A stretch of 64,000 nucleotides of DNA from Hypomesus transpacificus (taxonomy: Eukaryota; Chordata; Actinopteri; Osmeriformes; Osmeridae): the NCBI RefSeq assembly GCF_021917145.1, contig NC_061074.1, positions 8,477,882-8,541,881 of the forward strand, written 5' to 3'. The notes under the pieces were generated by a model, which worked only from the letters and a program-made list of their open reading frames with translations, was not told the origin of the DNA and did no database searches. This document shows, one piece after another, positions 12,901 to 28,243 of this stretch (position 1 is the stretch's first letter; the number at the start of each line of letters is the position of its first letter). The translations under genes and the position numbers were made by a program.

Positions 12901-13873
12901 TTGTGACATCTCCAGACTCTCTTGCCGGGCAGAGAGTGTACTTCAGTTTAAATGAGGTTTGCGATTGTGAGTGTCTCGCCACAGATGATTTCACGCCTGC
13001 TGATGTGTGGCTGATCCTTATCTTTCCCCTCATTCCCCTTTCATTTGTTTTTATAAAAAAGGAAAAGAGCTGCAATCTTTTATCCAGATGGTTCTCCACA
13101 TCGCACACTGTGACATTACTGCACTATTGATACCTGATCTAATGGTGCTGCGGGCGTAGGCAGGGGTGATTAACAGTCCTTGGATGAAAGAGACAGAATG
13201 TGTCTGTGCATGTGCAACTATCTGTGTGTGTGGTGCTGCGTATCTACCGCAAAACCTCTCAGCAGCTCTTCACTGAATGAAGAATGATCTGTCACTCTTT
13301 TGACATTCCGCTGCGAACAGCCCCTGGAAAACTGGGGGGAACATCTTACTAATTTCAATGTAAGGAAATGAGCTGTGCCTGTACGCTGGGATGGGGGGGG
13401 TGTTTTCCACAGACGAACAGCCAACTTTTCCAGGCAAGCACTGACAATGCACTGTGCTTTCTCAGTGGGCTAAAAGTCTCTCCAGATTCCACGTTCATAG
13501 GAAAAGTAACTGCACACCTCCTTGCTAAGCAGGCCTCTGAACTTGGTTGTTTATTCTGCTGTCCCTATACAGGCACTCTAAACTTTGATGGTTGGTTTTG
13601 TTTTTTCTTTCTTAGAATCCAAGAAGCCAGCAGAGTGACTTTCGACAGAAGGTCAAGACAAAACGTCCCTTTACAGACAGACACAAGGCCCATTGTCCCT
13701 TTTGGAAGCAGAGGATAAGTGAGCGAAGTTCACATAAATACAGGAAACCCCTAAAGCCATTCCAAGGTTTCATTTGAAGGAAGCCCTAGCCTTACACACA
13801 GAGGGGGCACAAGACACAAACACATCATTTAAGATACCACCTAGCTCCCTTCCCGTTCTTCTAGTCCATCAAC
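9936..13873 (+). other. bicra 3' UTR and spacer before ehd2
   Basis: No convincing coding exon is visible. The bicra 3' UTR probably runs to about 11300. It contains a CA repeat (9963-9981), a very G-rich segment (10107-10152), a GGGA/GAGA purine tract (10470-10580) and a possible ATTAAA signal near 11273. The spacer holds three copies of a 16-bp repeat (about 11627-11675), a poly-C run (11787-11802) and a TA repeat (12248-12275). Non-coding 5' exons of ehd2 may lie upstream of 13874, but I cannot fix them. Confidence 0.5.
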
Positions 13874-16800
13874 ATGTCACGGTGGGGGAGGAAGAATGTG
13901 AAGAAGACTCCTGAGGTGATTCGCACTGTGACCGAGGGGCTCAAGTCCCTGTACCGGAAGAAACTGCTGCCCCTGGAGGAGTACTACGGCTTCAATGACT
14001 TCCACTCCCTCAGCCTTGAGGACGCAGACTTTGACAACAAGCCCATGGTGCTGGTGGTGGGTCAGTACTCCACAGGAAAGACCACCTTCATCAAGTGAGT
14101 AACACAGATTTAGCAATTGAAGTTTAGTTTAGTATGTTCCAGGCTGTGTCATGCTCCAGAGCTGAAGTGCTGTGTATGTGTCTGTGTGTGTGTGTGTGTG
14201 TGTGTCAGATACCTGCTGGAGCAGGATGTCCCAGGTAGCAGGGTGGGGCCTGAGCCCACCACTGACTGCTTCACTGCGGTCATGCACGGAGAGGTGGAGG
14301 GGGTCATCCCAGGCAACGCTCTGATCGTGGATCCCATGAAGCCCTTCCGCAAACTCAACCCCTTTGGAAACACCTTCCTCAACAGGTGAGAACAGGATTG
14401 ATTGGCCCAGTGTAGCTGATCCTACCAGGAGAGCATGCAAGATATAGATGAAAGCATTTAGATTATGAGTGAGCAGAGCAATTCGACCCCTCACCCTACA
14501 TCACCCCAAACCACCCACTCCACACCCACCTCCCCCTACACACACATACACATGCCACACACACACACACACTCCTCTCAAGAGCCACAGGGAGGGGGAA
14601 AGATAACAGAAAAAGTGCGTCGGTTTTTTGCTCTGTGGAATTTCGAGTCTTCATGCCAAATTTCAGAGCGGGGAGGGACTTGCCTTATTTGTGGAAAAAT
14701 AGTGAAAGACAGCGATATCACAAGACAGGGCGATGAAAGCTGATTTACTCAGAGGGGTGCTGCAATGTGTGCCATCTCAGTCCAGGTCAGAGGGCTCCTC
14801 GGCCCGGCAGAGACAGATGAGATCAGAGACAAATACTGACAGAGAGAAAGTGTCAGAGACGCGGAAAGTGTCAGAGACAAGGAGGGTGTCAGAGACACTC
14901 CTCGGCTGTGTGGACTGTCTGGGATGCCTTCCCTGCGTACTGTTCCGTTGATATAAACTCTGGCAACTGGTTCATAGAAGCGCTGTTTGCCTATCACACT
15001 CTGGTCATATTAATTACTGAGAAGTTGCCATTGGCAGGGCGGAGTCATCTGGGCTGGTGGGCCTCAGTGGTGACAGGAACACTCCATAAGTTCCCCTCGA
15101 TACGGAGCTGCCTGTAACGCTCTAACTCTGACATCAGTGTTCCAGGGGAGTCCCTCACCACCTACGCTCAGTGTGTTTGTGGGTCGTGTTTGCGTCTCTC
15201 TTTTCCCTTTGACTTCCTGTCTTGGGGGAACAGTGGCCTCGTTAAACGCTTCTGCGGCAGGAAGTGGTGGTGTTGTTCCAAGTCCGACATCATTAGCAGG
15301 GGTGTATTGTTTGATTCTGGCACTGGTGGCCATTTTCCTTCAGGAAACCCACAACATTGAGAGGCCTGGTTCCACACAATAGGCCGACAGGGAGGGGTGC
15401 GGCAGGCTCTCAGTCTGCTTCTTAGATCACTCTCGGTGCCATGATAAGCAACAGCCATGTTGAACATGATTCGCATTCTTTCCATTCATGTCAGTGGGAC
15501 AGTTTCTTCAGAATGTTTGTTTGACCTCAGAGCCCCTCAGCATGTGTGTCCGACCTACGTCAGCGAAGCGTGATGAGCCTGTAATGCTTTTCTCACGTGT
15601 CTCCGTGTCGCAGGTTCCAGTGCGCCCAGATGCCCAATCAGGTCCTGGAAAGCATCAGCATCATCGACACTCCTGGCATCCTGTCGGGGGCCAAGCAGAG
15701 AGTGAGCCGAGGTGAGAGCAAGGGACAAGGTGAGGAGGGGGGGGGCGGAGGGGGGCATGGGCGTGGGGGTGCCGCATCTCCTCACCTCCGCTCACAACCT
15801 CCGTCACCTTCCCCCCCTCACCTGGCTAACCCATGTGACCACCATGTTGCTTCAACCTGTCCCAGTGTGTGACTCTGCAGAAGGGCAGGGAGAGGCATGC
15901 GACTCTCTGGGGTAAGGAGAGGAGCAATGGTTGTAATTAAGAAGAAGGAGAGCGCAGCCAAAAGCTTCCCACAAATTCCTTCAACACATGTGGAAAAGAA
16001 CACTGATCAGGATAAATGCCTCCAAGCATGAAGTATCTGCCATTCTCTTATCATCCACTCCTCCGTTCATCCACCCTTTTTATCCAGTCAGTATCACACA
16101 CATCACAGTGCATGCGAAACTAACAAGAGCAGATATCATAATATAGGAAAAGTGATGGAGAAAACCACTTTTGAGCATATTCTCAGTTTATTGTGTTCTT
16201 GGATTTTAGCCTCTCCGTTTTGGAGTGTTCTCCTTCAGGTCTAGTTTGTTCCCGTTTACTGTGTATACATGAGGGAATGATCCCCGAGGCCGAGCGGGAG
16301 GCAGGATTGTGTAGAGAGATGGACGCACAACAGACAGATGGAGAGAGAGATTAAAAGAACAAGGGAAAGACGAGAGGTGTGAAGGGACTTTGTCCCCCTG
16401 TGTGTGTTAGTCTGTGAATGTTTGTTTGTGTGTTTGAGAGAGAGAGAGAGTGACACGAGACATGAGACATGAGACATGTCAGATTCAAACTGTCCAACTT
16501 GTCACTTTTACCCTCAACCTTTCCCACAGGCTATGATTTCCCGGCCGTGTTGCGCTGGTTTGCTGAGCGCGTGGACCGCATCATCCTGCTGTTCGACGCC
16601 CACAAGCTCGAGATCTCCGACGAGTTCTCTGAGGCCATAGGTGCACTGAGGGGCAACGAGGACAAGCTGCGCGTGGTGCTGAACAAGGCAGACATGGTGG
16701 ACACCCAGCAGCTGATGCGCGTGTACGGAGCCCTCATGTGGTCCCTGGGAAAGGTGTTTGGCACCCCGGAGGTCCTTCGAGTCTACATCGGGTCCTTCTG

Positions 16801-17932
16801 GTCAGAGCCACTCTTGGTCCCAGACAATCGCAAGCTGTTCGAGCTAGAGGAGGAAGACCTGTTTACAGATATCCAGAACCTTCCCCGTAATGCGGCTCTA
16901 CGCAAGCTCAACGACCTGGTGAAGAGGGCACGGCTGGTCAGGGTGGGTAGACGCGGAGCCTTTTCTTTTTCCTTCCTCTCTCTCTCCATCCGTTCCTCCC
17001 TCCTACAAGAATATCTAGAATATATCTAGAAGACAGAGTGTTGTTGCTGACGTTCCTTCCTCTGTTCCCAGGTCCACGCCCACATCATCAGCCATCTGAA
17101 GCAGGAGATGCCCTCAGTCTTCAGGAAGGACAACAAGAAGAAGACCCTGATCTACCAGCTGCCCGTTATCTTCTCCAAGATCCAGCTGCAGCATCACATC
17201 TCCCCTGGAGACTTCCCAGACTGTGCCAAGATGCAGGTCAGTCTAGCGACGCAGATACACAGTCTATCAATGCATTGGCTCTGAAGGTGTTCATCGAGCC
17301 ACAGTCTTTACGGAGAAGGTAATGTGGTCAGGTGGCTGAATGACGCCCTTGTTTCTGACGACGCATTACTTTCCCAACCTCAGGAGCAACTGCTGGTCCA
17401 CGACTTCACCAAGTTCAAGACTCTCAAGCCCAGCCTGATGGCGGCCCTGGACGAGCTTTTGTCCACCGACATCTCCAAGCTGATGCCCCTCCTCCGTCAG
17501 GAGGAGCTGGATGCTGGGGAGCAGCTGGGGGTGCAGGGAGGGGCGTTCATGGGGACCCGCGCCGGGCCCTTCATGGAGGGAGACCCCTTCGCCGAGGAGA
17601 ACGGGCAAGGCGGCGAAGAGGAGGAAGACTGGGTGGTGACAAAAGACAAGCCCAAGTACGACGAGATCTTCTACAACTTGGCGCCCAACGAGGGGAAGCT
17701 GAGTGGCACCAAGGCTAAGGACTGGATGGTGAGCACCAGGCTGCCCAACTCGGTGCTAGGACGCATCTGGAAGCTGTCGGACGTGGACCGCGACGGCATG
17801 CTGGATGATGAGGAGTTTGCCCTGGCCAGCCACCTGATCGAGGTCAAGCTGGAGGGCCATGGTCTTCCCCCTGAGCTGCCTAACCGACTCATCCCACCCT
17901 CCAAACGCAGGCAGAAAGGCTCTGATGCGTAG
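13874..17932 (+). CDS. ehd2: EH domain-containing protein 2 (dynamin-like membrane ATPase)
   Basis: EHD proteins bind ATP, oligomerise on membranes and shape them; EHD2 stabilises caveolae at the plasma membrane. Exons: 13874-14094, 14209-14385, 15614-15711, 16530-16942, 17072-17236, 17384-17932. They give 540 aa, against about 543 in human. The P-loop GQYSTGKTT (residues 63-71), switch IIDTPG, NKAD (217-220) and KPF/NPF loop ([12 protein letters not shown]) are present. The helical region is followed by a linker with GPF and DPF motifs (residues 419-427). The C-terminal EH domain (about 448-535) contains a calcium-binding EF-hand loop, [12 protein letters not shown] (491-502). The C-terminal PPSKRRQKG favours EHD2 over EHD1, 3 or 4. 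It lies next to bicra, as in human. Teleosts often have a second copy, so an a/b suffix cannot be assigned. Confidence 0.96.
14177..14207. repeat. GT dinucleotide repeat at the ehd2 exon 2 acceptor
   Basis: A GT/TG run immediately before the CAG acceptor of ehd2 exon 2. Other short CA/GT runs in the window (7527-7548, 23128-23152, 30147-30170, 34560-34578, 57305-57322, 62530-62568) are of the same kind. Confidence 0.85.
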
Positions 17933-18767
17933 ACTTACTGTTTAACACTGCTACTAGGGGCCTGCAAAGAATAGCCTTCAAATGGCTGCTATACTCCCAT
18001 TAGAGTCTCCTGTTCTCCTTTCTAGTTACCTTGGCTTCCCCATGCTCCATGTTCCTTTGTCCAGGATAGTCTTCATATTCTTTTGTCAAAATAGGTTTGC
18101 AAAACCTTTCTTAGCAGTCATCCATTTTATTTTTGTAGCAAACTTTCTGTCAGCTGACAGTGTTCGTTAGAAAAAGTTTAGTGCTAAGATGGTCCATTAG
18201 TTTAACAAGCAACATTCCTACAATGTTTACATTTTTATTGCTACAACAGTCGCATGCAAGATCACATTTTGTTTGTAGATTAATAGCCTATATTCAGTTA
18301 TTCAGTCATTTGATGTACTGGTCATTTCCATGTTTTCACATGGATCATAGCTTAGTTAGTTTAGATTGTATTGAGAAACGCAAGAAAGAAAGAAAAACAG
18401 GAAGAAAGAAAGAAATATCAATTTTTCTGATTTTGTAATATGCTTTGCTCTTTCAATTTTGAGATGTTCATAACTCTGACAGACTGACAGATGTTGGTTG
18501 AAGCTATAACCTGAATGCACTTCAAAAGGGTGTCTTGGTTTATTCCCTTGACACACCATTTTCCTTCTCCACAAGCAACATAGTATGTATTTTTGTGTGA
18601 CTCACTTTTTTTCAGTTCTTTGAGATTTTGTAATTATTGCTCTTTTTGTATGCACAAAAGCAAAAGCAGTTTTTGTTTTTATAAATGTATGTCACGTGAT
18701 ATATTAATATCTCACCAACTACTGTACACAGCTTCACCAACAGCTCTTATGTCAATTATCAATACCA

Positions 18768-18773
18768 AATAAA
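18768..18773 (+). terminator. polyadenylation signal of ehd2
   Basis: A canonical AATAAA 836 bases after the ehd2 stop, followed by a TG/T-rich stretch (GTGCCTTTGTC) that fits a downstream element. Confidence 0.7.
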
Positions 18774-19096
18774 CTTCTACAACTGTGCCTTTGTCATCCT
18801 CAAGTAATTCTTTCAAGCTTTCTTTCATTCAATTGAAGGTGGATAAATTTCAGTAGAAAACTATACAACACTCACTTTTTATGTAGTCAATATTTAGTTA
18901 TTGGTCATATGCATAAGCCACATAGCTGCATAGAGTATTTAAAACCAAATTATATTTCCATTAAAGGTTCACTGCATTCACACAGACTGTTTCTTTCTCA
19001 AGCAAGCACAGCACAGTTAGTCTCCTAGTGACAGGCTGGATGAACAGTGAGTCACAGTCTGCCCTGCCAAAACTCCATACCACCATTTTCCAGTGG

Positions 19097-19680
<584 letters not shown>

Positions 19681-21092
19681 AGACAAACCAAACTGAAATT
19701 TTTAACCTAATCTCTTGGGGCCAACTTGGTCAAACATGCATCATGCTCACCAACCAGTACTCCATGTCATTAGGTCTTAGTTTTTGTTTACACTCAATGT
19801 ACACCCACTGGTCTAAGTGCACCTGGTCAGAGAGCATGTACGTATGTGTTAGAGTCTTTCAAGGTTGTGCAGGGAGGGGAGGTTTCCCTGCCTGCCTCCC
19901 TCTTCCACTCCTCCATGGAAAGAAACACAAATGAGAAACAGAGGCAATCCGCCCCATTCCTCCCCGCTCTCTGCTTTACTGTGTGACTCACATGTGAAGA
20001 ATGCGGTGGGTTGGCCATAGTTATTAATATCTCCTTTTCTCTGGTCCGCTAAGTTTCCTCGGGCACAGGATTTAGACACTGTACCTTTATGACAGACATT
20101 AACAACATCCCCCTATTTGGAGTTTTCCTTAGGAACATGAGTAAAGACCTCCCTCTGTTTGGTGTGTGTGAGTGCCTGTGTGTTTGTGAGAGAGAGAGAG
20201 GGAGAGAGGGAGAGAGAGAGAAAGGGTGAGAGAGAGGGACGGGGAGAGAAGAAAAAGATGGTTAGAGCGATAGGGAGGTAGAGACGGAGAAATAACATGT
20301 CTACTTATTGGCATTTACTGACTGTGAAAAGTTTGCAAGCGTCTAAAGCTTACCAGACTGCTACTTGCCAAGGACTGTCAGTACAGCTGAAGTCTTCCCA
20401 TAGATAACCGTAACTATTTCCCCATGAGCATTTCTCAACCACACAAAACAAAATGCCTTCCCAACTTAACAATGTAGATCAAATGTCTTTATTCCCAGAG
20501 GAATGTTGACAATGACATGCACAAGTAAAACACGCAAGATTATAATACAAAACTATAAACAACATACATTTACTTCCAAATAATTAAGTGACTTGTTTTC
20601 TGCAATTTGGAAAATAGTATGTCTAGTACCATACAGCCAGTAGCCGAAAGACCGTACCAGGCTCACCACATACACTCACACATCCGTCAAAAAGATATAA
20701 CACAGGCAGGACTATCCCACGGATGGAACCCCCCAGCCAGATCCTACTAAAAAGGGGACCCCTCATACGTCACAGGGTGTTTACTCGGGGAATTCCTCAC
20801 CCATCATGTGGGGAAAAGGTCTGAAATTACATTAAATATTTTACGTCGAATGGGCGCTCTCTGGCGGATAGATTTGTGTACACACTTTTTGGTGGGTGGT
20901 ATTCATCTGTAGCAGAGCCATGGCTCTGAGCTGTAGGTGGCAGCAAATACATTTATTCAACATTGTGACTGGACATTTTTACAAAGAAGAAGCAGATGTT
21001 ACCTTAGCAACAGTAGTTGGCTGAAGCTGGGGTTTACGACAATCACAAGCCGTATTCTATACGGCCGGTGTCGTACATTTTGCAGAATCACC

Positions 21093-23101
<2,009 letters not shown>

Positions 23102-24021
23102 TTCAACTTGACAATCCCACAACACCACACACACACACACACACACGCACACACACCAGTTACATAGCAATCTCTTTGTATGATATACAGTACCAGTCCA
23201 AAGTTTGGACACATTTTCACTGGTACTGTATGTAAACAACAGTCAAGACTGGTTGATTGATCAGTTTCACTAAATCAATCACCCAGTCTGGCTTGTGGGC
23301 TTATACTTAAAAGGGACTTACTGAACCAATAAAACTGTGGCATCATTCAAGGGGCCAGTCTGTTCAGTGATTTCTAACAGGTCCACATCTGGAAAGAGTT
23401 GAAGAGTGTACATTCAAACTTAAGTGTTGAGGTGGCAGATGTTTGACATTGGACTATTTTGATGGCAGAAAAGTATTCAATTTAGTCAAGTTGAGTTATT
23501 ACTGTTAGAAACAGTCCAATCTTAGTGTATTTACAAATATAATATTTTTCTCCAGTTCAGTGACTATAATAACTTTTGCCTTTCAGTGTCACACATAATA
23601 TAGGGGAATTACTGAATTAAACCAAGTATTTTGGTATTCAGTAATCAGTTGTACTAAGTTTAAGCACCTCATTGTGTATACAAAGTTAATGGTTTTTCCT
23701 CAGCAGTGCTCACAGAACTCAATTTCAATGCCCTTGCCTTGTTTCCTAGCAACTGACAAAGAGAATTGCTGTTAAAGTTTGTGGGTGTTTTTTTAATAGT
23801 ATCTACCTGTCCCCACGAGATGCTTTGTAATCATATTGATCTGGAAAATACAAATGTTTCTCTCTTGATAAGAATGGCTCCAAAATAAACCTTTTTTTCC
23901 TGATCAAGTCTGCCGGTTTGGTTTCTTGCAATGTTCGACTCCATAACTCTTTATTTCATTCTTTATTTGCTTGCAGTATTACATTTTTTTGTGAATGACT
24001 TGAGTATTACCGGGGTTCTTC
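23102..24021. other. Convergent 3' UTRs of psmd8 and the GGN-like gene
   Basis: The left part is the psmd8 3' UTR, with a CA repeat near 23128 and its distal AATAAA at 23884-23889. On the minus strand, AATAAA occurs at 23950-23955 and 23962-23967 and probably ends the GGN-like transcript. The two transcripts should therefore finish within a few tens of bases of each other. No coding sequence is seen. Confidence 0.65.
23884..23889 (+). terminator. distal polyadenylation signal of psmd8
   Basis: An AATAAA followed by a T-run, 783 bases after the stop codon. A proximal AATAAA is at 23329-23334, so two 3' UTR lengths are possible. Confidence 0.65.
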
Positions 24022-26709
24022 TTACTGGTCACACTCTCCCCCAAGTCTTTCCTTCAGAGCTAAGGAAGCTGCTAGTGTTGCCGTGGTGACCCAGCGAGGT
24101 TCACACAGGTAGTTCCGGCTTACATTCAACCTGAGGAAAATCAATGAATGAATGAGGAGGGTGTGGGTACAAAACAGGAATAGGATCTATCACGTTCTGT
24201 ACAGCCTATCGTGCGCTGACTGATTTCACCACCCTTCTTATTTTTTTTACTTTGGATATTGTCATGTGTAGTTCTGCAGCTTGGCAGGAAACCATTGGAA
24301 GTGTGATGTGTGACTCACCACTTAGTGACGTTGCGTGGCAGCGCTGTATTGTTGTGCTGGCAGTGGGCCGTGCGGGAGCAGGACTGGTCCACAGTGAAGG
24401 GGTGCCAGAGGCCTTCTGGACGGGACGGGCGCTCGGGAGACGCCTCATCCGCTTTCTCGTCCCTTCTGTTGTCCTTGACGTCCGGTCTTGCTCGCTTCTC
24501 GTCGTCCTCCTGCGTGGCCTTGTTTGATTCGTCTTGACCGGCTGCTTTGTACGGCGGCTGTTCTCTTCTCTGGATTTGAGAAGTGACTGTGGTAGCACCC
24601 TGAGCCGTCTCTGGGGCTGTGGGAGGACTGACATCTGATGTTGCTGATTGGTCGGTTTGTGTTTCAGCAGCCGTAGGGGTAGTTTTTGGATTGTCTTCGC
24701 AAAACTCCATGAAGGCGTCAAAAGCTGAACACATGGATGTGTCACCCATCTTTGGCATAGTGAAGGGAGTACAGGGACATTTCATATCGGGTATTTCATC
24801 ACCACAGTAAAAATGATATTCAGAGTGGGTGGTTACAGTGACCTGAGTACTGTCTTTTGTCGATTTTTCAGTAGAGTACTTCCTGAATCTTTCCATCAAT
24901 ATCTCGGACTCTGCTTTGTATTTGGCCTTAGTGGTTTTGAGTGGGTCAGGATCACTCTTCTTCTCCTTTATAAGAGTGCTGCTACCCTGCTGGGAACTCT
25001 TCCTCTCTGAGGGAGGCTTGACTGGTTTGGTGAGGCTACAAAGCGCTTCAGTGTTTTCAGGAGGGCCCTGATTTCCATCTATCGGTTGAGCCTTTGACTT
25101 CAGCTGGAGCCGTGTTTTGACTGCGAAGGCGCGTCCTTGCTCTGACTTGGGAGAGCAGTGGGGCACACTGCTGCTAGCTGGTTTGACGGTGCTGTTTGGG
25201 GCGATTCTTGTCCCCTGCGAATCAGCTGCTTTCACCTGAGAGTTCACTTGAGCTTGGTTGCCCAGTTCTTTTTTCTCTTTTGGCACCTGAATCGAGGAGG
25301 GTGTTTTGATAGGTACTGGGATTGTGGTATGTTTGCAGCGCCCTGAGTCTGCAGCCAGTATGGTGTCGACCAGGGTAGCTGTGCTTTGCACCTGGGTAAC
25401 TGGTGGTGTGCTAGGCACTGGTGTAGTGGTGGGGTAATTAAACATAGGGTAAACCATGGATTTAAAAGGCTCTGCATGAACTGACAGTTTAAAAGGCTCA
25501 TGGGCGACTGTCGGTGCATTTGGTGTTGGGATTTCTGAGGTGTTGCTCGATGGCTGGCTTGGCGGAGCACAGCTTGGGTAATGTCCTGGAGGATCCAGAG
25601 CTTGCCTGTTTGATGATTTGGAGACTCGAGCTTTCTTCTGGGCCTTGGCCTCTCTGCGAGCAGCGTTGACCTTAGTTACCGGGCCTTTGACTGCTTCACT
25701 GTAGGGCTCTCCGTTGAGGGCTCTCCTCACCACGGCTTGTCTGTGTGGAGTAGGAGGCGGAGGGATACTCTCTTGTTTCATGATGTACTCAAACCTGTTG
25801 AGGGAGAAATACCAAATCACCTGTAAATGCAAGGTAGATATCGAGCCTCTCGTCACCTCAAAATGTGAACGCACAACATGTCCCTTCACCTTGCTAACAA
25901 TTTGTATATGCATGTCGTATGCATTTATCTCACTTCCATCATGTCAAAAACAGACAAAGATCTAACCTGTTGTCTATCAGCTTCTCAAGGGTCTTCTTGG
26001 TGAGAGGAAAGTTGGATGGCATGTTGAAAGAGAGAGATTTGTCTGACTCGGTGGGTCCTGCAGTCTTCTTCTCACTTTCACCACTAGGGGCAGGAGCTGT
26101 CTCTGGAGGGGCGTTGGTAGTGCTCTGTTCTTTGGTAGGCCCTTGTGTCTTAGCCGGAGCAGTGGAGGTCGTGGTGGGGTTTCTTACGGCCGCCTTCTGC
26201 TCTACCACGTGAGGCTTGGTAGGAGCCTTCTGGGACGTGTCCTTGTGTTGACATGGTGGAGGAGGAGCGTGAACAGAGGTCAAGGCTGCAGGAGTCAGTT
26301 TCTGTGACTTGGAAGATGTTGGATGCTTGTGTTCTGGGGCCAAGGGTTGAACAGGGCTTTTAGTCAGGTCAGGGGTAATGTCAATGACCCCGGGATCTTC
26401 ATGTTGCTTTTTAAGAGAGGCAGGAACAGATAAAAATGTAGGCACCGGTGATGGGGTCCTAGGAAGGTCTTCAGTAAATGGAACTGAGGCCTGTGGACCA
26501 CAAGGACGGTGCCCCATAATAGATAATTTATGTTCGGACATAGGATCAAACTGATCTGAGCAGGGAGGAGCATCTCTGGTTTTGGAGATGGACTTTGTTG
26601 GCTCATCAGTCTTTTCCAGTACCACCGGCTCGATAGTTTTTTCTCTCTCAATATCCTCCCCCAATGATGAATCTTTGGGCTGTTCTTGCTCAGAGTGACT
26701 GTTGCCCAT
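24022..26709 (-). CDS. ggn: Gametogenetin (GGN)-like proline/threonine-rich protein
   Basis: In mammals GGN is a germ-cell protein that binds FANCL/POG and related partners; its role in fish is unknown to me. Exons on the minus strand: 25967-26709, 24319-25794, 24022-24130, giving 775 aa. The middle exon appears to end in a stop (TGA at 24315). However, the sequence AAGTG|GTGAGT there is a strong donor, and splicing to the acceptor at 24131 keeps frame and adds a 35-residue tail (NYLCEPRWVTTATLAASLAL). The N-terminus MGNSHSEQ fits an N-myristoylation signal and the MGNxxSE start I recall for human GGN. Most of the protein is low-complexity Pro/Thr/Ser/Lys. A Cys/His-containing end (VDQSCSRTAHCQHNN) precedes the final exon. 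Position and strand between psmd8 and spred3 match human PSMD8-GGN-SPRED3. Identity rests on synteny, the N-terminus and the tail, not on an alignment. Confidence 0.7.
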
Positions 26710-28243
26710 CCTCTTTCTCTTTCACTCGAGTTTCCTGAGAACATATAATACATGTCTTTCATTGATCTCAAAAGATATTCCCTTCATCACATTTACAGAT
26801 TTACAGTACTGTACAGTAAGTACAGTACAATACAGTAGCTATTCTAAATTAAAACTTCTACTGGTAGTAGTTGCTAACTGTAGCTAGCTGGACTACAGCA
26901 AATTTGCTTATCCTGAATTACCTCGGAATAAACCTCAGATTTGTCATAGCGGTTCCTTCAATTTCGGCATTAGATTACCCGGCAAACGTGGGCTGTATTT
27001 ATGCGAGCTACAAACGTGAAATGAAGTGACACGAAGATGAGCAGGTAAATGTAAACTGGCAGGTAACTGTTGACTGTTGGAATTTGAAAGAAATTACTAT
27101 TTTTTTCTGCCTGGACATTCTTTTTGAGCTCGCGCCGTAGTATACGGAGCAGGAAAGGTCAGTGTTTTTGACTGTTGAGGTAGCTACAAGAAATATAAAG
27201 ATTTGTCAACATCCAGCCCAAGTTTTTCAAAGGCTCTTCGTTAAATGCTCATCATTCCACTCAGAATTGCGCTTTTGTCTGCCATCAATGTCGCTCTCCA
27301 TGGTCCTGAAATGTTACGTCTCGTCTCGGCCCCTTACTGCTAAGTATTTGACCTAGACCTAGCCTCCATGATATAATTGCAGGACCCTTGTTTTATTTTA
27401 AATATGCAACAACACATATATTAGCCTAATAGGGGAAATGAGTTCGCCTCATGAAAAAGTCACCTTTTGTTTTCCCTTTTCTTCAAGTCGAAATATTTGA
27501 GAGTTCTCCATGGTGCTGGAACTTTTGAATTGCCCTTTAGGCTTCAGTACACTTCTTACTACCTACTATGAACTTACTTCTCAGGTAAATTATAAAGATA
27601 TTGGTGATTGATAAATCAGCGGCAGATGTGTGTGTGTCAGACACACGAGTGCTTAGCAGTAAATAGGGGTTAGGGCTATCCCTCGCCATGTGCAGATCGA
27701 TATACTTCCACACGGTAATCCCAAGTCTGCTGAGGAGCTCTGTGGCCACGACTTTGCAAAATATGTAAATATACGGTCATGTCAACAGGCTTACCTCTAG
27801 GTTAACAAGCGACCGCTTAATAGATGGTCTTTATGCGTTCAAATCCCATAGACAACCACAGATAAGTACGGATTCCTATGATTAGTAAGGAAGTACTGGT
27901 TGTTATAACGGTAGACGGAATGGCACGCGGCAGGTAGAGTGAGAAGGGAATAGGGAGGGAGTGATTTGGAGAAAGGGTGAGGGAGGGAGAGGGAGGGAGG
28001 ATGCTGCCGCTGCTGCCAGCGGAAAATGGCTGCTGCAACCTCAAGCCTATCCTGATACACAGAAACGACATAAAGGTGGAGAGAGAAAAGATACGAAAAT
28101 GAGACCAGCGAGTATGATAGAGTGTGAAAGAGAGAGTGAAAGAGTGAGGGTGTGAGTGCGCGCGTGTGTGTTCCGAGAGGGGGGGGATAAAAAAGACAGG
28201 AGACCGGGGGCAGCAAGCTCGAAGCGGCGGGCATCACCGAGCT
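26710..28243. other. Divergent intergenic region between GGN-like and spred3
   Basis: About 1.5 kb between two start codons pointing outward. It must hold both promoters and possibly a non-coding first exon for the GGN-like gene. Upstream of spred3 is a purine-rich GGGA/GAGA stretch (27940-28160), probably 5' UTR/promoter. I see no TATA box I would defend and no coding exon. Confidence 0.5.

Noticed and set aside
14465-14743. Open frame in ehd2 intron 2 with a CLICGK motif
   Set aside because: A single Cys pair without a complete zinc finger, and it lies inside an intron whose flanking exons join perfectly without it.
20920-21024. Upstream ATG frame before psmd8 as an alternative protein start
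   Set aside because: It is out of frame with psmd8 and ends before the real ATG at 21093; at most it is an upstream ORF.
24206-24745. Alternative minus-strand frame of 179 codons overlapping the GGN-like middle exon
   Set aside because: It lies in a different frame from the exon that splices correctly on both sides and shows no recognisable domain.
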